Assembly: GCA_022702705.1 (NCBI GenBank)
Contig: CM040423.1
Span: 112,580,738 to 112,644,737, forward strand
Direction: 5' to 3'
Length of the DNA stretch: 64,000 nucleotides
Source of the DNA: Papilionanthe hookeriana x Papilionanthe teres
Taxonomy: Eukaryota > Streptophyta > Magnoliopsida > Asparagales > Orchidaceae
Shown: positions 9,773 through 20,133 of the stretch, piece after piece
Numbering within the stretch: the first letter of the stretch is position 1
Layout of the letters: each line of letters begins with the position of its first letter
Notes under the pieces: generated by a model
Told to the model about the DNA's origin: nothing
What the model saw: the letters and a program-made list of their open reading frames with translations, nothing else
Databases searched by the model: none
Position numbers and translations under genes: made by a program

Positions 9773-11030
9773 TAGTTATAGATCTTTATGTTGTGTTACT
9801 TTGTTAGTTTGTTTTGTTTGGATTGTTTGTTTAGTTTTTTGTCTGATGTATGTTGATTTGTTTTTGTACCTGTGTGGATTGATTGTGTTAAGACTGAAGT
9901 TAGAGTTAATTTATATGTTAGTTTAGTCTACTGTTTAGTACTTAGTAATTTTTCTCTGCTTTAATTTTAATTTATTATCATCATAAAATTAGCCTGCTTA
10001 CTTTTCATACATGCTTAAATTTTATTTTTAATTATTCATAAAAGCATGAGTAGAAGTAATTTTTCTTTTTAAGATTGTTTTTACATACTTATAAAAATTT
10101 TTATGATTTTCTTTCTCTCATACTTGCAAATTATCATAGTATACCAAAACTTAAGTTTGGGGGAAGGGAAAATCGATTCAAATTTAAATTTTATTTGTCC
10201 TTAAAGAGCTAATATTTTCTTAAAAAAATAATAATAACTTTTTAACATAACTTAAGGAATGAAGAATTTATTTGAGATCACTTTTATTTTTAAAATTATA
10301 AACAATTTAGTGAAAATTAACCAAAATTTTACTAACTTTGATTGATTTTAAGAATAGAATTATTTAACTTAAAGAAGAATAAGATAAAGAATTTTTCTAT
10401 TCATGATAGAAATAATAGAATTTTAGAAATATTAAGTAACAAAAAATTATCACTTGAAAAAGAAAAGATTGGAAATCTTTTTAAATTCTTATTTATGCTA
10501 TAATAATTAAGTGGAAATGTATAAGTTTTGAAAATATAAGTTAAGGATAGTGAAGTTCAAAACCTTTAACAGGCTATCCAGATATAGTAATCCTCTCTTA
10601 AAAAAAAAAAAAGAGAGAGAAAAAGAGAAGAGAGGAGAAGCTTGAGGAAATGCCTAATAAAAATTGGTTTCACTTGAATTATCTTATAGAAAAAAAAACT
10701 AGTTACATATTTTACTTAATTTTTATACATGAATATTTATTTAGGAAAGGATTTTCAAGAAAATCTTTTTCTTGTAAATAATCTATGATATCTTAATATA
10801 ATAGACTTCTATTATTTTCAAAATGAATGAAAAGTTTGAAATATTATGATTTAGTAGTTAAATATTCTTTAAATGCTTAAAATTAAACATAGTTAGTGAA
10901 ATTGGGTTAATAATATACTAAAGACTTTATAAAATAAAAAATTATAAGGAATCTCAAATATTTATCTTTTATTTCAAAAGTTATATAATTTTTATATATA
11001 GTAGAAAGAGTTACTTGAGGACAAGTAACA
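9773..11030 (+). other. 3' noncoding region of element A
   Basis: No coding signal; strongly AT-rich. It contains a first polypurine-like tract (10,150-10,170) and a purine run (about 10,600-10,640). The block GAGGACAAGTAACATTTAAG just before the LTR matches the usual Athila 3' end. Confidence 0.6.
10150..10170 (+). other. Extra polypurine-like tract
   Basis: CTTAAGTTTGGGGGAAGGG lies about 880 bp before the real tract at 11,031 and shares TTAAGTTTGGGGGA with it. It may be a second plus-strand primer site or the relic of a duplication. Confidence 0.5.
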
Positions 11031-11048
11031 TTTAAGTTTGGGGGATTT
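11031..11048 (+). other. Polypurine tract of element A
   Basis: TTTAAGTTTGGGGGATTT lies directly before the TG that opens the 3' LTR. This is the plus-strand primer site in Ty3/gypsy elements, and the sequence is typical of Athila. Confidence 0.82.
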
Positions 11049-12809
11049 TGATCTATTAAAAAATACCTATTTCTTTATGTCTTAATTCTTATCAATTAAG
11101 GATATTATGCTTTAATGAAAGGTATTTTTCTGTGTTTTTGGATGTAGGTGATGTTAAAAAGTCCAAAAAGGAAAAAGAAGCAAAAAGGAGCAAAAATGGA
11201 GCAAAATACAAAAAGTATAAAAAAATATGGCTTGGCCCCTAGGCGCCAGAAGCTGGCGCCTAAGCGCCAGACTCGATACAAAAACTATCAAGTTTTTTAC
11301 AACGTTTGATCGGTTATTTTAACGGAGTGAGCGGTTATTGGACATTCTAGAAGACTGGCAGTTGTTCCTGGATAATAGGACATGTGATACATTGCATTTG
11401 GACGCTCCAAAATGGTTTTAATCGCGAAGAGGTGCGAGCCAAAGTGAAGAAGTGCGAAGAACTGGACGTGGTGTCAGGCGCCTAGGCGCCAGACCGACCT
11501 TATAGAAGATTCATTGAATGTGGACATGTTTTGAAGAGGTGCCTGAAGGCAACCCTTGAATCCTATAAATAGGGGTCCATTTCTTCAGAAAACGTGCCCC
11601 TGCTATTGTAACCCTTTCTCTTATCCACTTTAGGACCTCTCATCCTTAGAGAGAGAAATAGAGGGAGAAATTTAGGGCCAACTTTTGTTTAGTTTAGTGA
11701 GTTTATTTTCAAGTTGTTGCATCAGGAGTTCATTACACTGTGTCCAGTCAGTAGAAATCAGAAGATCTGTAGAAGAAATATTTGAGATAAGTATTTTACA
11801 TTTGATTCAAAGTTTATTTATTATGTTTTGTTGTTTATTTTCAATGTGTTCTGAGTAGTTAGTTTACTTTCTTCCTTCAATTATGAAGAGATAGATAAGA
11901 TAATATAAATATTCGATGGAGAATTGAAATTCAAAATATTTTCAAAACATTGTGATGACAATAATACTCGATATTACTTTACTTTTTAAATTGGCCATTT
12001 AAATTGTTAAAACCTGTCGAAGAGTTTTGAGACCTTGAAGGAGAAGAACTCTTAACTTGTAAGTGTCACATGAATCTTTGGGTAGTCGAAGGCCATGTGC
12101 AGGCTATTCAAGGTGAAGTGCAAATAAATAGGAAGATAATATTTAAAGGGCGTAGAATTGATAAGTTTTTAGAGTGACAGACTAAATTATTATAATTTGA
12201 TTTATGGATTAGGAAAGGGTCACTAGTAGGGCCGACCATAGCCACCCTTACACATCTAGTAGTGTAAGTCTAAATTAACTCATTCTACTAACAATACATC
12301 CGGACCTGATCTGTAAATTAGCCAATGTTCTTTGCGCCTGGATCAAAGGGTAAAGAATAGGAATGCTTCTATTTGGCACAATACCATAAATCAAATTGTC
12401 CAACGAATATTAAATTATCTTAAAAATCTTAGATTAATTGAAGGAAAGAAAGTTGTTTATTTTATATTTTTCATAAATCATTTTCTTATTGTTTACCTTA
12501 TTTGCATCTAGTAAATTAATAGTAATTTATAGTTAATTTAGAGGATAAAAAGATATTTTTGAAATATAATATTTAGAAAATTTATTACTATAATTTTTCC
12601 CGTGGGATCGATACTTGAGGTTATTAAAGAAAAACCTATATTACTTGAAACGATACGTATACTTGCGTAGTACCCCTAGTGTGTAAAAAAATATTTTCTA
12701 AAAGTTTACATCATTTTGATTTTATACACTAGCCGCTATTTATAAATTGGGTCAAGCTTTTGGCCATCTTTTGGAAGCAAATATTACTGCATTATTGCGG
12801 GTCGGGTCA
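11049..12809 (+). repeat. 3' LTR of element A
   Basis: 1761 bp, opening TGATCTATTAAAAAATACC and ending GGGTCA. TATA at 11,564. U3 contains a palindrome pair (11,234-11,268) and a single palindrome (11,477-11,490). The next base begins an internal piece of a related LTR (B), matching the TCTAGTAAATTAAA stretch inside LTRs A and C, so the insertion point is inside B. Confidence 0.93.
11234..11268 (+). repeat. Palindrome pair in U3 of the A 3' LTR
   Basis: GGCCCCTAGGCGCC (11,234-11,247) and GGCGCCTAAGCGCC (11,255-11,268), 21 bp apart, about 186 bp into the LTR. The same pair, with changes, sits at 51,068-51,101 in LTR C. A single copy, GGCGCCTAGGCGCC, follows at 11,477-11,490. Confidence 0.9.
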
Positions 12810-13154
12810 TCTAGTAAATTAAAAATATCAAATTTATAAACTATAAAAGATATACATAAAAATAAAATTAAAATATTTAAAAATCCATAACTCACTCCTC
12901 GTGGGATCGATACTGGGGTCTTTGTTTCAAAGCCCTATATTACTTGATACGATACGTATACTTGCGTAGTACCCCTTGTGTGTAAAATATTTTTAATAAA
13001 AGTATATTTGTATACACTAGTTGCTATTATTATCTATTTCATATATTTGAAAGCATTAATTATTATATTTGTCATCAGCGGATTGCGGGTCAAGTTTTTG
13101 GCGCCGTTGCCTGTGATTGAATTTTTAGTACGCATATATATAACATTGGGTCAA
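12810..13154 (+). mobile_element. Element B: 3' part of an Athila LTR with primer site and a short stub
   Basis: 12,810-13,092 matches the last part of LTR C (52,375-52,637) better than LTR A. A primer site (TGGCGCCGTTGCC at 13,099-13,111, then a damaged end) follows, then about 40 bp ending in TTGGGTCAA. After that the sequence turns into the minus-strand element F. The 5' part of B should lie left of the window because element A is inserted in it. Confidence 0.82.
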
Positions 13155-13599
13155 TAGGCACATTCGCAATAATAAAAAAATCATTAATCTTAGAAGGAGT
13201 GAATGGTACATAATTGCCTCGCACATAGATGAATCTTTGGTTCATTCCATGAAGATTTGCATAAAACTCTTTCACAACAGGAACGACTACAGCGGTAGTA
13301 GTGTAACATAACACTTCCTAATGCCTCTAAACAATAATCTCTTCTACTCGAGTACTTGGAGTATCCATACATCGATTCACAAAGCCACTTTCTTTGGTAA
13401 TATTCCTTTTCATCATCACTTTGTTGAATAATCGATGTGCCTCGAAACTGATGAATTTTTGTTGGTTCAAAACTCTAAATCTCGGGGTTTCTACAGAGTT
13501 GAAATCCATTAAATGCGAATTTGGAATGAATCCTTTCATTTTTCTCGAGTTTAGGGGGTTAAAAATACATTTTAGGAAAAGAATAAGACAAAATCCCAC
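13155..13599 (-). pseudogene. Third-ORF remnant of element F
   Basis: Minus-strand pieces 13,327-13,599 (KFISFEAHRLFNKVMMKR region) and 13,090-13,314 (VKEFYANLHGMNQRFIYVRG, then VPFTPSKINDFF) match the third ORF of element A in order, with a frameshift near 13,320. The similarity stops at the B junction (about 13,155), so B inserted in this ORF. Function unknown, family as in element A. Confidence 0.7.
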
Positions 13600-13899
13600 C
13601 TAAAACCACCATAAATCATATTTTTAAACTCTAGGAACAGTCTCCAGACCTTCAACGCTGGCAGCACCCTAATCCCGAAATAAAGTGTATTCCTCTAAAA
13701 TAGGGAGCCAACAGCGCCAGTGTTAAATAATGAACAGATCTTTGTTTTGGACTGAAATATTCTAATTCTTCGATATGATCCAATAATTTCCAATCTTTTA
13801 TGATATTTACGAATGATTAGGACTCAAATATTACTAACTACAAGCACAACTACTAAAAATAATCAAGAAAACATAATAAATATACATATGAGTTGCCTC
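13600..13899 (-). other. Spacer before the third ORF in element F
   Basis: No coding signal. On the minus strand it carries TGGCGCTGTTGGC (plus 13,707-13,719), close to the primer-site sequence TGGCGCCGTTGCC, and a second GC-rich word near 13,655. This is the same place where A has its palindromes. Confidence 0.5.
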
Positions 13900-15021
13900 C
13901 CACAAAGTGCTTGGTTTAACGTCGTCAGCTCGACAAACATTCAGTTATTCAGGAAGAATTAACCTTAAAACCTCTTTTAAATCTGGTCGATACCCTTCAA
14001 AATACAGTTTTACTCTATGCCTATTAACTTCAAATATCTTTCCAATTTTAGGATCCTCAATATTAACACCTCCAAAAGAAGAAACTTTTAACAGTGAGAG
14101 GTCCTATCCACCTAGACTTTAGTTTTCTAGGAAATAATTTCAATCTTGTAATATATAGCAAAACTTTCTATCCAGGTTCAAATTTATTTTTTAATATCTT
14201 CCGATCATGCCATAATTTCATTTTCTCCTTATAAATTTTGTCATTATGATAAGATTCATTTCTAATTTCTTTCAATTCATTCAACTGCAAAAAATCTCTT
14301 ATCACTTGCATTCTTTAAGTTAAAATTCAGCTTTTTGATCACCCAATATGCTTTATGCTCCAATTCTATAGGTAAGTGGCAAGTCTTTCCAAATACTAGT
14401 CAATAATGAGACATTCCGATAAGGGTTCTAAAAGCAGTTCAATATGCCCATAATGCAGTATCTAATCTCACAGACTAGTCTAATTTGTGAAGATCCATAA
14501 TTTTCTCCAAAATTCTTTTAATTTCATGATTAGACTCTTCTGCTAAACCACTATTATGGGGATGATAAGTAGTAGAGATTCTATAAATACTCCGAGCATC
14601 ACATCTAGGTAAAGCAATTGCTTCGATTCATTTTAAGTCATAATTAATAACGACCATAATATATAAATTTCCAAATGAAGGATAAATGGACCCATAAAAT
14701 CTAATCCCCATACATCAAAGATCTCAACTTCTAATGTAAAATTTAGAGGCATTTCATTTCTTCTAGAAATATTACCTACTCTCTGACATCGATCACATGA
14801 TTTTATATATCTGCATACGTCTTTAAAAAGGGCAGGCCAAATAAATCCAGATTGTAAAATCTTATAAGCTGTTTTATCAGTTCCAAAATGTCCTCTAAAT
14901 TCTGAATCATGACAACTCCAAATAGTTGGTTCAATTTCTTCATATGGCACACATCTTCTAATGATAAGATCTTTACACTGTTTATATTGGTAGGGCTCAT
15001 CCCAAAAGTAAAATTTAGCAT
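13900..15021 (-). pseudogene. pol: Integrase remnant of element F
   Basis: Minus-strand frame 14,633-14,950 has CHDSEFRGHFGTDKTAYKIL (zinc-binding His), CDRCQRVGNISRRNEMPLN and the core start WGLDFMGPF (first catalytic Asp). The second catalytic region appears deleted: the sequence moves from about 14,640 to the HDETIK-type segment at 14,530 with stops. The C-terminal part (KLFPRKLKSRWIGP type) is visible at about 14,150-14,190. It ends with the conserved post-integrase block at about 13,880-13,925. Confidence 0.75.
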
Positions 15022-15051
15022 AATATCTAATATTCTTTTGTTGTTGCCTTG

Positions 15052-16055
15052 TTAAATTAGGTGGCGGATATCACTTATTAAATAATTCACAATATCAGCA
15101 TACCAAGACAAATTCCTTTCCTTAATGTTATAAAGTTGCTCATCAGGAAAAGTTTTTATAATTTCCTTCTCAAATTTAGACATTTTATAATACTCCAGTC
15201 TCGACAAATGATCAATAATTTGATTATCAGTTCCTTTCCTATCAACTATCACAAAGTCAAATTCTTGTATTATAAGTATCCATATGATTAATCTCGGTTT
15301 GACATCCTTCTTTTGCATTAAATATTTGATAGCTAAATGGTTCGTATGCACTATACATTTCATTCCAATCAGATTAGGTCTGAACTTTTCAAAACCATAC
15401 ACAATAACTAATAATTCTCTTTCCTAAGTGGTATAATTAATCTGAGCTTCATTAAGAGTTTTACTAGCATAGTAAATAACTTTGAACATTTTATCATACC
15501 TTTGCCCTAAAGCAACTCCAATCGAAAAATCACTGGCATCACACATAAGTTTAAATGGTTTCTCCCAATCAGGTGAAACAAATATAGGGATAGTGATTAG
15601 TTTTTCTATTAATAGTTCAAAGGCATTCAAACATTCTTCATTAAAATCAAATTTCTTATCTTTTTCTAAAAGTTGGCACAAAATTTTAGTAATATTCAAA
15701 AACCTTTAATATAACGCATGTAAAATCCAGCATGTCCTAAGAAACTCCTTACCTATCTCACTGTAGTAGGAGGTGGTAATTTCTCAATAACCTGAATTTT
15801 TGCAGGGTCAACCTCCATTCCAAGTTCAGAAATTTTATGCCCAAGTACAATTCCTCCTGTAACCATAAATTGACATTTTTCTCAATTTAGAACTAAATTT
15901 ATTTTCTCGCAAAGCTCCAAAACGTTTTCTAAGTTATTTAAGCATATGTCAAATGAAGTTCTAAATAAAAAAAATCACCAATAAATACTTCTATTCCATT
16001 ATTAATCAGAATACCAAAAATAGACATCAAACATATTTGAAACGTTGCAGTTGTA
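15052..16055 (-). pseudogene. pol: RT (C-terminal half) and RNase H remnant of element F
   Basis: RNase H: frames 15,424-15,699 (LMCDASDFSIGVALGQRYD, YYASKTLNEAQINYTT) and 15,052-15,402 (GMKCIVHTNHLAIKYL, DRKGTDNQIIDHLSRLE). RT: from about 16,050 down to 15,720, with TATFQ, then FIGDF where the active site FMDDF is expected, so the first catalytic Asp is lost. Several stops follow. Confidence 0.8.
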
Positions 16056-16319
16056 AAAAATGAAAATTAAGGAAAATAATATTGGTATAAGTTAACAGAC
16101 AACAACCTTAAAATGAAAATTCCTAAACTATTAAAAAATTTTAAATGACATTTTAAAATTAGGGTTAAAATTTATTAATTAAAAATTAATATTTCAAAAC
16201 CCTAAAAATCCTCTCCTCACCCAGCAAAACCCATTTCACATTGGACTAAGTCAAAATTGAGTCTAACCCAAAATAGACTCAAGACAAGCCTTAATTAGGT
16301 CTAAGACATCAAATTAGAC
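16056..16319. other. AT-rich border of the tandem-repeat field
   Basis: No gene signal. Non-repetitive AT-rich sequence passing into short TTAATTAA words near 16,240. Confidence 0.5.
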
Positions 16320-17510
16320 CTAATTAAAACCTTAATTAATTCATTAAACTCTAATTACATTTGGTTTAATACAACATCAAACTTTAATTAAGTTTAAAGA
16401 CATATTAAACTTAATTAACGTATAAAAACCTTAATTACATTAGGTTTAATCCAAAATCAGACATAAATTAAGTTTAAAAACATATTAAACTTAATTAATC
16501 TATTAAACTTTAATTACATTAGGTTTAATACAAAATTAAACATTAATTAAGTTTAAGGATATATTTAACTTAATTAACTCATTAAACCTTAATTACAACA
16601 GGTTTAATCCAAAATTAAACTTAAATTAAGTTTAAGGACATATTAAACTTAATTAACATATTAAAACTTAATTACATTTGGTGTAATACAAAATCAAAAT
16701 TTAATTGAGTTGAAAGACATATTAAACAATTAATTCATTAAACCTTAATTACATTAGGTTTAATACAAAACACTTTTCAATTAAGTTTAAGGACATATTA
16801 AACTTAATTAACCCACAAAACCTTAATTATATTAGGTTTAATACAAATCAAATCTTAAAATCAAATCCTAACCAAATCATAAAATCAAACCCTAATCAAA
16901 CTTAATCAAATCTTAAAGACATTAATTAGATCTAACCCATCAGAGCTTATTAACCATTAAGTCTCAACCACATTAGGCTTAATCAAATATTCTAATAAAC
17001 CTTTAAACATTAATTAAGTATAAAACCATTAGACCTAATTAATCATTAAACCTTAACTAAATTTGGTTTAATCAACCTTGAAATCCTTATTAATTCTAAC
17101 CCAATTAGACTTAATTAAACATTAAGCCTTACTTAAATGAGGTTTAATCAACCTTAATCAAATCTTAAAGACATCAATTAGGCCTAACCCATTAGACCTA
17201 AGTAACCATTAATCCTTAATTACATTAGGCTTAATCAACCTATAAACCTAATTAGTTCTAAACCCTAATTTGGTATAAACCCATTAGACCTAGTTAATTA
17301 AACCTTAACTAAATTAGGTTTAATCAATTTTTAAACACCAATTAAGTCTAATCCAATTAGACTTAATTAAAAAGTATGCCTTACTTAAATTAGGCTTAAT
17401 CAACCCTAATTAACCTTAAACCAATTGGACTTTAGCTTAACCATAATCATGTCTAATTAATAAATTAAACCTTACCAAATTAGGTTTAATTAACCCTAAA
17501 TCAAATAAGT
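16320..17510. repeat. Minisatellite zone 1, about 79-bp period
   Basis: The word TTAATTACATTAGG and close variants recur at about 16,351, 16,431, 16,510, 16,589, 16,668, 16,745 and 16,823 (steps 80, 79, 79, 79, 77, 78). Each unit holds a dyad AAGTTTAA-loop-TTAAACTT. From 16,900 the units are more diverged (CCCATTAGACCTAA words at 73-92 bp steps). No coding potential. Confidence 0.88.
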
Positions 17511-18170
17511 CAAACCCAAACATAGGTTCAGCTTAACCTGAACCTAACTTAAACTTAACTTAAGTTCAACCCATATTGAACTTAAGTCAACCTTAAGTCA
17601 TGGTTCAACCTAACTTAACTCAAACTTAAAATTAACTTAAGTTCAACCCATATTGAACATAAGTCAACTTTAAGTCTAGGTGAACCTAACATAACTCAAA
17701 CTTAAACTTAACTTAAGTTTAACCCATATTGAACTTAAGTCAACCATAAGTCTAGGATTAACCTATCTTGAACCTAGCTTAAATCAAACTTAAACATAAC
17801 TTAAGTTCAACCCATATTGAACTTAAGTCAATCTTAAGTCTAGGTTCAACCTAACTTAAACCTAACTTAAATTAAACTTCAACTTCGATTCAGCCTAACC
17901 TGAACCCAAGTTAAACCCAACTTAAGTTCAACCCATATTGAACTTAAGTCAAATCTAGGTTCAACCTAACTTGAACCTAACTCAAATCCAAACTTAGGTT
18001 CAGCATAACATGAACCCAAGTTAAACCCAACTTAAGTTCGACCCATATTGAACTTAAGTCAAATCTAGGTTCAACCTAACTTGAACCTAACTCAAACCCA
18101 AACATAAGTTTAGCCTAACCTGAACCTAAGTTAAACCCAACTTAAGTTCAACCCAAATAGAACTTAACTC
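17511..18170. repeat. Minisatellite zone 2, 76-120 bp period
   Basis: CCCATATTGAA recurs at about 17,570, 17,647, 17,723, 17,811, 17,932, 18,042, and a variant at 18,152 (steps 77, 76, 88, 121, 110, 110). The unit dyad is AAGTTCAA-CCCATA-TTGAACTT. The unit grows within the zone, probably by adding AACCTGAACCC words. Confidence 0.85.
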
Positions 18171-18640
18171 GTCATAAATCAACAAAATTCTTAAGTTCGA
18201 CCTAAATCGAACTTAACTTGACATAAATCAACAAAATTCTCATGTTCAACTTAAATCGAACTTAAGTCGACATAAATCGGCATAATTCTTAAGTTTGACC
18301 TAAATCGAACTTAACTCAACATAAATCAACAAATCTTAAGTTCGACTTAAATCAAACCTAACTTGACATAAATCGACATAATTTTTAAGTTCGACCTAAA
18401 ACAAACTTAACTCGACATAAATCAACAAATTCTTAAGTTTAATCTAAATCAAACTTAACTCAACATAAATCGACATAATTCTTAAGTTCGACCTAAATCG
18501 AATTTAATGTGACATAAATCAACATAATCCTTAAGTTTGACCCAAATCGAACTTAATGTAATAAAAACTGACATAATTTATAAGTTTGACCTAAATCAAT
18601 CTTAACGCAACATAAATTGACATAAAAATTCAATCGACAT
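18171..18640. repeat. Minisatellite zone 3, 49-bp period
   Basis: ATAAATC recurs at about 18,174, 18,223, 18,272, 18,321, 18,368, 18,417, 18,465 and 18,514 (steps 47-49). The dyad in most units is AAGTTCGA-CCTAAA-TCGAACTT. It decays into A-rich sequence after 18,600. Confidence 0.88.
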
Positions 18641-19054
18641 AATTCATAAACTTTAACCTAAATCAAACAAAAATCTTAATAAATAAACCATAAGTTTGAA
18701 TTTAATTGAACACGAAATAAATTTTTGAATCAAATCAAACTTAACTTAACAAAATCAAAATGACAATCAACCTAATCAAACCAGGCCCAAATTGACATAA
18801 AAATCATAAATCGTCAATAAAATCTTCAATAAACGTAAAATTTCAAAATTAAATTAACATAAAATCTCAAAAATAATGTAAAATCAAACATAAATCGACA
18901 TTTAAATTTAAAATTGACATTAAAACATAAATCATCAAATGAAACTTAACTAAATTTGGACATCTGACAATCCTAGAACAACGACCCACTCAAACAGGTA
19001 AAACCTTTTAAATTATTGTTTTCTGACACTGTTTGCTTTGCAGAGTTAAAAACA
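18641..19054. other. Decayed edge of the minisatellite field
   Basis: ACATAAATC and AAATCAAAC words thin out; no gene. From about 18,960 the sequence is non-repetitive. Confidence 0.5.
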
Positions 19055-19275
19055 AAATCTCGCTTACATTTTTTTTGCATGTTATAGGGTGTGTTAACTC
19101 TATTTTGCAGGATGATGATGGCGAGATGATGACATCAAAACAAAATAAACAAAACGACATGACATAAAACAAACAAAAACAACTTAACACAAATGTTTCG
19201 TCTAGATTTTCTTTGCATGTTGTAGGGTGTCCTAACTCTTTTTTGCAGGACGATGATGGCAAAATGATAACACAA
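19055..19275 (+). repeat. Tandem duplication with two TTTTGCAGGA-GATGATGGC blocks
   Basis: About 19,070-19,125 and 19,208-19,265 are two copies of a block, TTTGCATGTTRTAGGGTGT...TTTTGCAGGAYGATGATGG, about 140 bp apart. The junction looks like a splice acceptor before an acidic stretch, but no open frame follows. Downstream (19,380-19,610) GACATTGACATG-type words recur. Confidence 0.6.
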
Positions 19276-19989
19276 ATAAATAACAAAAATGAAATAAATA
19301 AAACAACAAAATAAACAAAACAACAAAACAAACAAAATAAAAAAATAAACAAAAACATGAATCACTCAGCAACAAAAAAATAATCACATGATAAAGGACA
19401 TAACTAGACATTGACATTGACATGAAAAGTAACAAAATCAGACATTGACTTTAACAAAATAAAACAGTGACACGACAAGTAACAAAAATGACAAAACTAA
19501 ACATTGATAGAACTTAAAATGATCAAAAACACCGACATGACAGAACAAAACATGATTTACAAACATCGACATGGCAGATGACAAACATCGACATTGACAA
19601 AATTAGACATTTAGGAAACCTAGGATTGGATGTTGATGTTCTTTTCCTTGATCCTAGAAACCCCTCATAAAGAAGTGATTTTAACATTAATCAGAAGCTT
19701 TCTTAGATAATTTCAATTATTTAGGATGTAATTAATTATAAGAACTTGCTCTTATAGCAGATTATAGAACTCAAAATATGTATTCCACCTAAAAGAAATC
19801 TCTGGTTACCCAACATATGATTCTCTTATAAGAAAAACTTCAGTAATCATTTGTTATCATTTCCTCCCCTTTCTTCTCTCAAATCTTTATCATAATTCAT
19901 CATTTTCCCTAGAGACTTCTAACAATAAGTCTAGATAAGAATTTGGATGATAGATAAAGAAAGAGAGTGGTGATTCCTCAACAATTAAC
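19276..19989 (+). other. A-rich repeats, then sequence resembling a 5' leader
   Basis: 19,276-19,620 is AAACAAAATAA/GACATTGACA low-complexity DNA. 19,630-19,989 has ordinary composition and ends in a CT-rich, then A-rich stretch just before an ATG. Confidence 0.4.
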
Positions 19990-20034
19990 ATGGCATCGGA
20001 CACGATGAGTGCCTCCGCCCTCCATCAAAGTGAG
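19990..20034 (+). CDS. Possible first coding exon, cut off by LTR D1
   Basis: ATG in a good plant context (AACATGGC), then 15 codons (MASDTMSASALHQSE) ending exactly at GAG before GTAAGA, a good donor. Preceded by a pyrimidine-rich leader (19,860-19,920). The next known feature is LTR D1, 100 bp downstream, and I find no second exon in the window. It may be a captured or broken host gene, or chance; too short to assign a function. Confidence 0.25.
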
Positions 20035-20133
20035 GTAAGATGTCCTTAGTCAAATTCTAGTCTACTATTATCATACTCTAGTTCGGAAGGTTGATATAAG
20101 TGGTTTTTCTAATAAATACTCTCGAAGGTAAGT

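Larger units (their letters stand above)
1..12809 (+). mobile_element. Element A: Athila-type Ty3/gypsy LTR retrotransposon, left edge cut by the window
   Basis: Seen: two direct repeats (1-1503 and 11,049-12,809), a tRNA-Asp-type primer site after the first, a polypurine tract before the second, and gag, protease, RT, RNase H, integrase and a third ORF in that order between them. Position 1 aligns with 11,304, so about 256 bp of the 5' LTR are missing and the whole element should be near 13.1 kb. Known: this order, the PBS and the extra ORF after integrase are typical of the Athila lineage. The coding part is broken by several frameshifts and stops, so the copy cannot move by itself. The sequence right of 12,809 is the inside of a sibling LTR (B), so A is nested in B. 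Confidence 0.93.
13155..16055 (-). mobile_element. Element F: reversed, older Athila fragment (RT to third ORF)
   Basis: Read on the minus strand it runs RT C-terminal half, RNase H, integrase, conserved post-integrase block, spacer, third ORF. This is the same order as A, with no gag, protease or LTR. It is more decayed than A (many stops). Its left end is cut by element B inside the third ORF; its right end stops inside RT near 16,055, next to AT-rich DNA. Confidence 0.85.

Noticed and set aside
1..12809. Integrated plant pararetrovirus
   Set aside because: Integrase, long LTRs and a tRNA-Asp primer site are present; no movement or coat protein of pararetrovirus type. It fits Athila.
16190..16230. 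Telomere repeat near CCCTAAA words
   Set aside because: Only isolated AACCCTAAA words, no tandem run.
16240..18960. CRISPR array
   Set aside because: Repeats are directly tandem and diverged, with no unique spacers, and the window is eukaryotic.
19008..19435. Minus-strand Phe/Leu/Cys-rich ORFs resembling membrane proteins
   Set aside because: They are read from AAACAAAATAA low-complexity DNA; overlapping frames all look alike.
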